Below, piece by piece: positions 1 through 6,336 of a stretch of DNA of 12,633 bases. The notes beneath the pieces were generated by a model. That model had not been told where the DNA came from. It saw nothing but the letters and a program-made list of their open reading frames with translations, and made no database searches. The position numbers were made by a program, and so were the translations under genes. Positions within the stretch are counted from its first letter, which is position 1. Each line of letters begins with the position of its first letter. The DNA comes from CACKLF01 sp002725175 (GTDB lineage Bacteria; Pseudomonadota; Alphaproteobacteria; Rhodobacterales; Rhodobacteraceae), in assembly GCA_002725175.2 (NCBI GenBank), contig PBQX02000056.1, positions 1 through 12,633 on the forward strand, given 5' to 3'.

Positions 1-102
1 TGGTCAGTCTGTTTGACAAATTCAGCTTCTAAGACGATCACATCTAGTGAGCAGAATATTTTGGGGGAGATCCGTCTAGTGTATGTACAGGAAAGGAAAT
101 AA
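1..102 (+). CDS. C-terminal fragment of an unidentified protein
   Basis: Frame 1 is open from the window edge to a TAA at 100-102, giving 33 codons that read through without a stop. The last part (ITSSEQNILGEIRLVY) has the pattern of alternating hydrophobic residues after an E-Q pair that ends SIMPL/DUF541 periplasmic domains. The stretch is too short to name the family, so this is only a resemblance. The opposite strand is also open here but has no convincing start with a ribosome binding site. A purine-rich stretch (AGGAAAGGAA) lies at the very end of the frame. A dyad follows about 40 nt downstream, which fits the end of a transcription unit. Confidence 0.35.
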   Translation, partial: WSVCLTNSASKTITSSEQNILGEIRLVYVQERK

Positions 103-142
103 TAATGTATAATAAAATAAGGATGCGTAATAATTCCGTTCG

Positions 143-168
143 CATAATAAATATTATGTGACTTTTTT
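143..168 (+). terminator. AT-rich dyad followed by T-run; weak terminator or operator
   Basis: CATAATA (143-149) and TATTATG (152-158) are perfect inverted copies two bases apart. They are followed four bases later by six Ts (163-168). A second, overlapping pair ATGCG/CGCAT lies at 123-127 and 141-145. The arrangement resembles a rho-independent terminator for the upstream frame, but the stem has almost no G or C and would be weak. A palindromic protein-binding site ahead of miaA is the alternative. Confidence 0.3.
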
Positions 169-176
169 AGATTAAA

Positions 177-182
177 TATAAT
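177..182 (+). promoter_or_regulatory. Possible -10 element before miaA
   Basis: TATAAT is an exact match to the sigma70 -10 consensus. No good -35 hexamer lies 16-18 bases upstream (TTATGT at 154-159 is poor). A start point 7 bases downstream would leave a leader of only about 8 nt, with the ribosome binding site at its 5' end. In DNA this AT-rich an exact TATAAT can occur by chance. Confidence 0.22.
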
Positions 183-197
183 TAATAAGAGGTTGTT

Positions 198-1118
198 TTG
201 AAAGCGGTATTAATTGCAGGACCGACAGGCATAGGAAAGTCAAAACTAGTTAGTTTGTTAGAGAATGAAATAAACTCAGTGGTAATTAATGCAGATGCAA
301 TGCAAGTGTATACCTCTCTCAGAATTATTACTGCTCGTCCCCCTGATAACCCTAATTATTATTTGTATGGTCATGTTGAGGATAATGTTAGCTATAGTGT
401 GGGTAATTGGTTGGAAGATGTGGCTCACATTATCGAGGAGCTTTCCAAAAATAGTCCAGAAAAAGTTTTAATTTTTGTCGGTGGTACAGGTTTATATTTT
501 AATACCTTGATTAACGGAATTTCTCATATTCCTGATGTAGCTCCCGAGATAAAGATTAAATCTTCTGAATTATTTCGGGAACATGGAATAAACTACTTCC
601 TTAATGAATTGGAAAAATTTGATCAAATTTCTTTCTCAAGTATTGATAAGAGGAATCCTAGAAGAGTATTACGCGCTTGGGAAGTACTTAAAGCAACTGG
701 AAAACCAATCAGCTACTTTCACCAAAATAGAATGCCTTCGTTAATTTCTGCAAAGGAATGTGTTAAAATTGTGCTCAAATTGAAGAAACCCACACTTGAC
801 CATTTAAATGCTGAAAGATTCAGAGGAATGCTTAGCGCGGGTGCTATTGAAGAATGTGAACTGGCACGAAGAAATGGAATGGGCCCCCTGTCTCAAAGTT
901 TTAAAGCTATTGGAGTCTCCGAGATTGTCAATTTTTTAGATGGAGTTGTGGAGCTTAAGGATTCTGAAAAGAAGGCTATTACCAGAACCAGACAATATTC
1001 AAAACGGCAAGTTACTTGGTTTCGGAATAACTTTTCAGATTGGAAATGTTATAGCCTTGATGAATTAAATCATTCACAAATCTCAAAAAAAATTATAACT
1101 AGTATTGGTAAACTTTAA
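198..1118 (+). CDS. miaA: tRNA dimethylallyltransferase (tRNA A37 prenylation)
   Basis: MiaA transfers a dimethylallyl group from DMAPP to N6 of A37 in tRNAs that read codons starting with U, the first step towards ms2i6A in the cytosol. The 306-residue protein has the usual length. It shows a P-loop GPTGIGKS (8-15), the NADAMQVY block (31-38) with the expected catalytic Asp33, GGTGLY (95-100), RNPRRVLRAWEVL (152-164), FKAIGV (235-240) and a basic RTRQYSKRQVTWFR block (263-276). The start is TTG at 198. AAGAGG at 187-192 lies five bases upstream, and translation from TTG places the P-loop at the normal distance. The stop is eight bases before purB, whose ribosome binding site overlaps it, so the two are probably co-transcribed. 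Family assignment is firm; the TTG start is well supported. Confidence 0.95.
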   Translation: MKAVLIAGPTGIGKSKLVSLLENEINSVVINADAMQVYTSLRIITARPPDNPNYYLYGHVEDNVSYSVGNWLEDVAHIIEELSKNSPEKVLIFVGGTGLYFNTLINGISHIPDVAPEIKIKSSELFREHGINYFLNELEKFDQISFSSIDKRNPRRVLRAWEVLKATGKPISYFHQNRMPSLISAKECVKIVLKLKKPTLDHLNAERFRGMLSAGAIEECELARRNGMGPLSQSFKAIGVSEIVNFLDGVVELKDSEKKAITRTRQYSKRQVTWFRNNFSDWKCYSLDELNHSQISKKIITSIGKL

Positions 1119-1126
1119 GGAAAGCT

Positions 1127-2425
1127 ATGATTCCAAGATATTCCAGGCCTGAAATGGTGAAAATTTGGTCTGAAGATAATAAATATAAAATTTGGTATAT
1201 GATAGAGGCTCATGCTTGCTCAGCTCAGGAGATTTTAGGAGTTATACCATCTGGAACAGCAGAACGTGTTTGGAGAGCTAAAGATTTAAAGTTTAACTCT
1301 GAGAAGATAGCTGAAATCGAGAGTGTCACAAAGCATGACGTCATTGCGTTTCTTACTCATCTTGCTGAATTTGTTGGGGAAGACGCTAAATTCATTCATC
1401 AGGGAATGACCTCATCTGACGTTTTGGACACATGCTTTAATATTCAGTTAAAGCAGTCTTGTGACCTATTGTTGTCTGAAATGGACAAATTACTGCAGTC
1501 ACTAAAAAGTCTTGCCTTTAAGCATAAAAAAACAATTTGTATAGGGCGGAGTCATGGAATTCACGCAGAGCCGACTACCTTCGGAATAAAAATGGCTCAG
1601 GCTTATGCTGAGATGAAGAGGAATAGAGGCAGATTAGTTGATGCCCAGAAAGAGATATCCTATGGAGCAATATCTGGGGCTGTAGGTACTTTTTCAACCA
1701 TAGACCCTTATGTCGAAAAATACGTCTGCGAAAAAATGGGATTAATTCCAGAGCCAGTTTCATCTCAAGTTATTCCCAGGGATCGACATGCCTTTTATTT
1801 CTCAATTTTAGCGATAATTGCAAGCTCCATAGAAAGGTTATCTGTAGANATTCGTCACNTACAGAGNTCTGAAGTGTTAGAAGCCGAAGAGTTTTTTTCT
1901 CAGGGTCAAAAAGGATCTTCTGCGATGCCNCACAANAGGAATCCAGTGTTAAGCGAAAATTTAACAGGTCTTTCNAGANTAGTTAGGATGAATGTAATTC
2001 CTTCCCTGGAAAATATTTGTTTATGGCACGAGAGAGACATCTCNCATTCATCAGTCGAAAGAAATATTGGACCAGATGCAAATATTTTATTGGATTTTTC
2101 CTTGANCCGNCTTNCTGGANTAATAAGTAACCTTGTAGTCTATCCGGAAAACATGCGTGCNAACTTGAATAAATTATCTGGTTTAGTTAATTCTCAAAGG
2201 GTTTTGTTGGCTTTGATTCAGGAAGGAGAANCGCGTGAAAAGGCTTACGAAATCGTTCAGAGATGTGCTATGACTGTGTGGGATACAAAAGAGGAATTTT
2301 TTGAAATTTTAGCCAANGACAAAGAGGTAAGTCTGNNTTTGTCTAGGAAGCAATTAGANGGCTGCTTCGATGAAAATTTNCACCTTAAGAATGTNGACAT
2401 TATCTTTGACAGAGTATTTGTATAG
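1127..2425 (+). CDS. purB: Adenylosuccinate lyase
   Basis: PurB catalyses two beta-eliminations that release fumarate: SAICAR to AICAR in IMP synthesis, and adenylosuccinate to AMP. The 432-residue protein matches the usual length of the compact bacterial form. Visible motifs are KHDVIAF (69-75), TSSDVLDT (95-102), RSHGIHAEPT (141-150) with the catalytic His region, and the superfamily signature SSAMPHxRNP (264-273) on the flexible loop that carries the catalytic serine. In that signature the N in CCN is still proline, and AAN is Lys or Asn, with Lys expected. About 20 N positions fall in the second half, but the frame stays open and none creates an obligatory stop. AAGGAAAG just before the ATG, overlapping the miaA stop, is a good ribosome binding site. 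It is second in the miaA-pur run. Confidence 0.96.
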   Translation: MIPRYSRPEMVKIWSEDNKYKIWYMIEAHACSAQEILGVIPSGTAERVWRAKDLKFNSEKIAEIESVTKHDVIAFLTHLAEFVGEDAKFIHQGMTSSDVLDTCFNIQLKQSCDLLLSEMDKLLQSLKSLAFKHKKTICIGRSHGIHAEPTTFGIKMAQAYAEMKRNRGRLVDAQKEISYGAISGAVGTFSTIDPYVEKYVCEKMGLIPEPVSSQVIPRDRHAFYFSILAIIASSIERLSVXIRHXQXSEVLEAEEFFSQGQKGSSAMXHXRNPVLSENLTGLXRXVRMNVIPSLENICLWHERDIXHSSVERNIGPDANILLDFSLXXLXGXISNLVVYPENMRXNLNKLSGLVNSQRVLLALIQEGEXREKAYEIVQRCAMTVWDTKEEFFEILAXDKEVSLXLSRKQLXGCFDENXHLKNXDIIFDRVFV

Positions 2426-2450
2426 AATTTAGGAATTATTACTAAAATCA

Positions 2451-3227
2451 ATGGTCAAGAGACAAAAAATTTATGAAGGAAAAGCTAAGGTACTTTACAA
2501 GGGTACTGAGCCATTTACTTTTATTCAGCATTTTAAGGATGATGTNACGGCATTTAATGCGGAAAAAAAGGACATTTATGAGGGTAAAGGNGTGCTAAAT
2601 AATATTTTTTCTGAGTTTTTTATGAAAGGACTAAGTGAAATAGGTATAAACAATCACCTCATAAGAAGAGTAAATATGAGAGAACAGCTGATAATGGCTT
2701 GTGAAATAATTCCACTAGAGGNCGTCGTGAGAAACATTTCTACTGGGTCTATTTCAAAACGTCTTGGCATAAAGGAAGGTCATGTTTTCTCAAGGCCGAT
2801 ATTAGAATTTTATTATAAGGACGACAAATTAAATGATCCACTTGTAAATGAAGATCATATCTTAGAGTTTGAGTGGGCGACTGTTCAAGANCTTGAAGAG
2901 ATTTCAAGCATGGCATTTAGGGCTAATGATTTTTTAAGCGGATTATTTTTTGGTGCAGAAATAGTTTTGGTAGACTTTAAGTTAGAGTTTGGAAGACCTT
3001 TAGATAAATCTAATTCGAAAGTTATTTTGGCTGATGAGATTAGCCCAGATTCGTGCAGGTTATGGGACAAGAAGAACAACAAGAGGCTGGATAAGGATGT
3101 TTTCAGGTTGGATATAGGTAATATTTCTGAAGCTTACGAAGAAGTCGCACAACGATTTAACTTAATGCCAAAAAGGGCTTCTGTGCAGAATAACAAGATG
3201 AAAAATAATATATTTAGTTTGGAGTAA
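2451..3227 (+). CDS. purC: SAICAR synthase (phosphoribosylaminoimidazole-succinocarboxamide synthase)
   Basis: PurC ligates aspartate to CAIR with ATP to give SAICAR, the substrate of the PurB encoded just upstream. Residues 6-13 are KIYEGKAK. They are followed by FKDDVTAFN (28-36; GTN is Val), RREQL-like MREQL (76-80), VRNISTGSI (93-101), EFYYKDDKLNDPLVNEDH (119-136) and the signature LADEISPDSCRLWD (193-206). Length (258) is near the family norm, with about 18 extra residues at a lysine- and asparagine-rich C terminus. The start ATG gives the standard alphaproteobacterial N terminus and is the only usable in-frame start after a TAG at 2430. The nearest purine-rich sequence, AGGAA at 2431-2435, is about 16 bases away, so initiation may depend on translation arriving from purB. 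Four N positions are tolerated. Confidence 0.96.
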   Translation: MVKRQKIYEGKAKVLYKGTEPFTFIQHFKDDXTAFNAEKKDIYEGKXVLNNIFSEFFMKGLSEIGINNHLIRRVNMREQLIMACEIIPLEXVVRNISTGSISKRLGIKEGHVFSRPILEFYYKDDKLNDPLVNEDHILEFEWATVQXLEEISSMAFRANDFLSGLFFGAEIVLVDFKLEFGRPLDKSNSKVILADEISPDSCRLWDKKNNKRLDKDVFRLDIGNISEAYEEVAQRFNLMPKRASVQNNKMKNNIFSLE

Positions 3228-3231
3228 AGGA

Positions 3232-3471
3232 ATGAAGGTAAGGTTAGAAATCAGACTTAATCCGGATATTCTGGACCCTCAAGGGGATGCGATTAATAAT
3301 GCTCTTCAGCAAATGAATTTTAAAAGTGTTTCATCGGTAAGNCAGGGAAAGTTAATTGAGCTGGATGTGAANGCATCTAACCAGGAAGAAGCACANAATT
3401 TAGTTAAAAAGATGGCTGAAGAGTTATTGGTCAACCCTATAATGGAAACATATACTATCTCGATGGAGTAA
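3232..3471 (+). CDS. purS: FGAM synthase subunit PurS
   Basis: PurS is the small bridging subunit of the three-part phosphoribosylformylglycinamidine synthase (PurS-PurQ-PurL), which converts FGAR and glutamine to FGAM. The 79-residue protein has the family layout: an N-terminal strand MKVRLEIRLNPDILDPQG, a central SVxQGKLIELDV, and a C-terminal LLVNPIMETYTI. It is recognised by pattern and by position between purC and purQ. GGAG at 3221-3224, inside the last codons of purC, gives a ribosome binding site seven bases from the ATG. Its stop (TAA 3469-3471) is followed by the purQ start region, so expression is probably coupled. Three N positions (at least residues 37, 47 and 55) leave single residues undefined. 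Confidence 0.93.
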   Translation: MKVRLEIRLNPDILDPQGDAINNALQQMNFKSVSSVXQGKLIELDVXASNQEEAXNLVKKMAEELLVNPIMETYTISME

Positions 3472-3476
3472 TGTTT

Positions 3477-3481
3477 GGGAG
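3477..3481 (+). promoter_or_regulatory. Shine-Dalgarno GGGAG that selects the purQ TTG start
   Basis: GGGAG lies seven bases upstream of TTG 3489. The alternative ATG at 3471 has only GGAG (3465-3468) two bases away, too close for normal initiation. This site is the main reason to prefer the TTG. Confidence 0.6.
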
Positions 3482-3488
3482 CTTATTT

Positions 3489-4148
3489 TTGAAAAGTGGT
3501 ATAATTATATTTCCAGGATCAAATTGNGATAATGAACTTCAAAATGCGCTTAAGAGTGTTGGAAGTTCAGTGATTAGAATATGGCATAAAGAAGTTAATT
3601 TACCTAAAAATATCGACATAATTTTCCTTCCAGGAGGATTTTCGTATGGGGATTATCTTAGGCCCGGTGCTATAGCTGCAAAGTCCCCTATCCTAAATTC
3701 GATAATTTCATTTGGAAAAGCTGGAGGATATATTGTTGGAATTTGCAACGGCTTTCAAGTTTTGCTGGAATCTGACCTTTTGACTGGTGCTCTACTTAGG
3801 AATAAAAATCAAAAATTTATCTGCAAAGATGAAAAAATTATTATCGGTGCCTGTGATTCTATTTTTACCAAGAACTTCAACTCTGGAGAAGTGGTAAACT
3901 TTCCAATCGCCCACAATGACGGCAGTTATTTCTGCACAGATAAATCATTGAAGAGTTTAATTGATAACGATCAGATACCTTTTTCTTATAAAGAGAATCC
4001 AAATGGTTCCAAGGCTAGCATAGCAGGAATTTGTTCCTTAAATAAGAGAATTTTAGGGCTTATGCCACATCCGGAGCGTGTGGTTTTTAAGGAAAATGGA
4101 GGAACTGACGGGTTTAAATTTTTTAATTCAATTATTGAAAATTTTTAG
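3489..4148 (+). CDS. purQ: FGAM synthase, glutaminase subunit PurQ
   Basis: PurQ is the class I glutamine amidotransferase subunit that supplies ammonia to PurL for FGAM formation. From TTG 3489 the protein has 219 residues and begins MKSGIIIFPGSN, matching the family N terminus. The longest frame would start at ATG 3471, overlapping the purS stop by one base and adding six residues (MFGSLF). The catalytic triad is visible: the nucleophile Cys86 in GICNGFQVL, and His194 and Glu196 in LMPHPERVV. PGGFSYGDYLRPGA is also typical. The N at 3527 sits in a TGN codon where Cys is expected (GSNCD); a TGA there would be a stop, so this base deserves care. No purL follows; the next gene is convergent. 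Confidence 0.94.
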   Translation: MKSGIIIFPGSNXDNELQNALKSVGSSVIRIWHKEVNLPKNIDIIFLPGGFSYGDYLRPGAIAAKSPILNSIISFGKAGGYIVGICNGFQVLLESDLLTGALLRNKNQKFICKDEKIIIGACDSIFTKNFNSGEVVNFPIAHNDGSYFCTDKSLKSLIDNDQIPFSYKENPNGSKASIAGICSLNKRILGLMPHPERVVFKENGGTDGFKFFNSIIENF

Positions 4149-4190
4149 ATTTTTACAGTTATTCAATTGAGTTTGTCTTCGGAGCACATA

Positions 4191-4244
4191 ATGGAGCAGA
4201 TTGAAAGTCCTCTAAATATAGATCTTCTGAGGTATTCTACTTAA
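4191..4244 (+). CDS. Possible 17-residue open frame after purQ
   Basis: ATG 4191 is preceded by GGAG (4181-4184) at a good spacing of six bases. It opens a frame of 17 codons (MEQIESPLNIDLLRYST) ending in TAA at 4242-4244, just before the convergent msrP stop. I do not recognise the peptide, and a frame this short with a fair ribosome binding site can arise by chance. It could be a decayed start of a lost downstream gene; nothing in it resembles the PurL N terminus. The rest of the 4149-4255 spacer holds no strong hairpin with a T-run. Confidence 0.13.
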   Translation: MEQIESPLNIDLLRYST

Positions 4245-4255
4245 TGAACTAGATC

Positions 4256-5224
4256 TTACCTATAAAGCCTCAAACCTTCAGAAGATTCTAATTTTTTATA
4301 CAAGTGTGCTACTTCAGCTCCGTAGCCATTAAAAATTTTTGTTGGTATAGTCTCCCCTGCCCCACCTAAAACTCGCTCTCTTTCCTGTGACCACCTTGGG
4401 TGATTTACTTTTGGATTTACATTTGCCCAAAAGCCGTACTCATTAGGATTTAATTCCTCCCAGAAGCTTACCGGTCTATTTTCAGTAAATTCAATCCTTA
4501 CAATAGATTTTATTGATTTAAAGCCATATTTCCAAGGTAAATGAAGTCTGATGGGAGCTCCAAACGGCTTATGTAAAATTTTTCCATAGGCACCTAGCAC
4601 TAAAAAGGAAAGAGGGTTTGAGGCCTCTTCAATTGTCAAGCCTTCAGTATAAGGCCAGGGATACCACCGTGCCTTTTGTTCAGTTGCTACCTTTGGATCA
4701 TAGAACGTATAAAATTTAATAAACTTTGCCGAAGATAGAGGCTTTGATATTTTAAGAAGATTAGATAGTTCAAAACCAGTCCAAGGAACTACCATTGACC
4801 ATGCTTCTACACATCTGTGACGATATATTCTTTCTTCCAGAGCCATAGTAGTGATTAATTTGTCGACAGAAATTTTGAAAGGTTTTTCAACTAAGCCATC
4901 AACTTTTATGGTCCAGCCTTCTGTTTCAAGGGCCTCAGCTTCTTTTGCGATATATTTTGTAGATCCAAATTCATANAAATTNTTATATTTGGAACTGATA
5001 TTTTCATCTGTTATTTTGCGTTCCATTTCAGTGAATTTNAAGNTCTTAGGAGCNTCTGTAATATGNNTGGTTATTGAATTAGAGGCAAAAAGAGAGTTGC
5101 CAAATGTTCCCGACATCGCGAGACCTAAGCCTGAAGCTAAAATCTTTCGNCGATTTAAGAATGTAACTTCGTCGATAACTTTATTTTCACTTATTNCCCA
5201 GTTTGGTTTTGTGATAAGATGCAT
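4256..5224 (-). CDS. msrP: Protein-methionine-sulfoxide reductase catalytic subunit (Tat-exported molybdoenzyme)
   Basis: MsrP (YedY) reduces methionine sulfoxide in periplasmic proteins through a Mo-molybdopterin centre. The 322-residue protein begins with a Tat signal: the twin-arginine block LNRRKILA lies at 23-30, followed by a hydrophobic stretch and an alanine-containing cleavage region near 45-48. The first arginine is spelled CGN, so it is certain despite the N. The molybdenum-ligating cysteine is Cys138 in YRHRCVEAWSMVVPW. NxYEFGSTK, YPWPYTEGL, KPFGAPIRLHLPWKYGFKSIK and FWEELNPNEYGFW are characteristic of the family. AAGAG lies about nine bases before the ATG. It is convergent with purQ and divergent from the kinase. 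The usual membrane haem partner MsrQ is not downstream, so its electron donor must be encoded elsewhere or differ. About ten N positions cluster near the N terminus. Confidence 0.93.
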   Translation of the reverse strand: MHLITKPNWXISENKVIDEVTFLNXRKILASGLGLAMSGTFGNSLFASNSITXHITXAPKXXKFTEMERKITDENISSKYXNXYEFGSTKYIAKEAEALETEGWTIKVDGLVEKPFKISVDKLITTMALEERIYRHRCVEAWSMVVPWTGFELSNLLKISKPLSSAKFIKFYTFYDPKVATEQKARWYPWPYTEGLTIEEASNPLSFLVLGAYGKILHKPFGAPIRLHLPWKYGFKSIKSIVRIEFTENRPVSFWEELNPNEYGFWANVNPKVNHPRWSQERERVLGGAGETIPTKIFNGYGAEVAHLYKKLESSEGLRLYR

Positions 5225-5252
5225 ATTTGGTACTCTTTTTAATAAAATATTT

Positions 5253-5257
5253 AGGAG
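5253..5257 (+). promoter_or_regulatory. Shine-Dalgarno AGGAG that selects the kinase TTG start
   Basis: AGGAG lies eight bases upstream of TTG 5266. The longest frame instead begins at TTG 5227, two bases beyond the divergent msrP start, with no purine-rich sequence before it. Confidence 0.55.
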
Positions 5258-5265
5258 TTAAGGTT

Positions 5266-6330
5266 TTGAGGTTTATTTTTATCCTTTACAGTAGAATAAA
5301 TCAAATTTTACTAGATCGGATTTGGCTCTATCAAGTTTATTATTTAATTATTGCTTTAGCTTTACTTTGCTTGATAGGCCTTGGACTTTACTTTTTTGCA
5401 ACTGATTTCTTCTCCACACTTTTTTANTATTTATATAATTTTAAAAACTTGGATTATGCTCCTCTGGGTATAGTGTCTGGTTTGGCAATTTATCTCACAA
5501 CAATTATACTCATATCGAATAATTTAAATAAAAAAAACAATATTATTAAGGCTGAGCGTGATGAATTAATTTTACTAAATTCTAGATATGCGGCCGAGAT
5601 TGAGAAAAGAGAGAAAACTGAAAGGTCTCTCAAGCTTGCCGAGCAAAGTTTGGAACAATCTNCAAAATTGGCTGAAATCGGCCAGATGTCTGCAGCTATT
5701 AATCATGAGATTAGTCAACCTCTTTCAGCTCTTAAAACCTATTTAAGCAGCATGAAAATTCTTATTGATAGAAAGAAGATTTTGGAGGCTAGATCAAATT
5801 TTAGTAGAGTCGATGATTTAATTGATAGAATGGAAAAAATTACAACTCAGTTGAAGCTATTTTCTAGAAAAAGTGANGATTTGACAGAAAAAATAAATAT
5901 TTTAGATTCTGTGGATGNAAGTCTNAGTTTAATATCCCCTCAGNTAATTGACAAAAGAATTCGGATTAAATACCAACCACCTAAAGAAAAACTTGTAGTA
6001 ATCGGCGATCAGATAAAGATTCAGCAGATAATAATAAATTTGCTAAATAACGCTGTTGATGCCTTGGAAAATATTGAAGGCGCACTTATAACAATAGAAG
6101 TTGTCTGTGAAAAGGACGAGACCCAAGTAAAAATTTCAGATAATGGAATTGGAATGGATGAGCCCAATTCGGTATTTGACCCATTCTTTACAACCAAGGC
6201 TCATGGAAAGGGCGTTGGTTTGGGCCTTTCCATTTCTTACGATCTTGCTATGAAATTTGGCGGAAACTTGAAAGCTAATAACATTAAACCGTCTGGCTCT
6301 GAATTCACTTTAACCTTAAGAAATGGGTAA
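5266..6330 (+). CDS. Membrane sensor histidine kinase, DctB-like catalytic core
   Basis: This is the sensor of a two-component pair. From TTG 5266 the protein has 354 residues. It has a hydrophobic segment at about 21-44, a short outside loop (about 45-65), a second hydrophobic segment at about 66-84, and a charged coiled-coil-like stretch (about 90-135). HisKA follows with the phospho-accepting His147 in AINHEISQPLSALKTY. The ATPase boxes are N (NLLNNAVDAL, 258-267), G1 (DNGIGMD, 292-298), F (FDPFFTTK, 304-311) and G2 (GVGLGLS, 316-322). The H-box style matches the DctB family of C4-dicarboxylate sensors, but the large periplasmic Cache domain of DctB is absent. The signal is therefore probably sensed in or near the membrane. 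Six bases separate it from the regulator gene. The longest frame would add 13 residues from TTG 5227. Confidence 0.9.
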   Translation: MRFIFILYSRINQILLDRIWLYQVYYLIIALALLCLIGLGLYFFATDFFSTLFXYLYNFKNLDYAPLGIVSGLAIYLTTIILISNNLNKKNNIIKAERDELILLNSRYAAEIEKREKTERSLKLAEQSLEQSXKLAEIGQMSAAINHEISQPLSALKTYLSSMKILIDRKKILEARSNFSRVDDLIDRMEKITTQLKLFSRKSXDLTEKINILDSVDXSXSLISPQXIDKRIRIKYQPPKEKLVVIGDQIKIQQIIINLLNNAVDALENIEGALITIEVVCEKDETQVKISDNGIGMDEPNSVFDPFFTTKAHGKGVGLGLSISYDLAMKFGGNLKANNIKPSGSEFTLTLRNG

Positions 6331-6336
6331 GCAGAT

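Noticed and set aside
1..43. serB start on the - strand, as often found divergent from miaA in alphaproteobacteria
   Set aside because: A GTG at 41 opens a frame to the edge (VIVLEAEFVKQTD), but there is no ribosome binding site and no clear SerB N terminus.
105..161. 18-codon frame from ATG 105 with an upstream GGAAAGGAA
   Set aside because: Low-complexity AT-rich content, overlap with the dyads, and no recognisable peptide; the purines belong to the preceding reading frame.
4149..4255. Bidirectional terminator between convergent purQ and msrP
   Set aside because: Only short pairs (TCTA/TAGA, CCTC/GAGG) that compete with each other and have no following T-run.
4851..5261. Open frame on + strand opposite msrP
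   Set aside because: Antisense to a clear MsrP reading; the product has no recognisable family.
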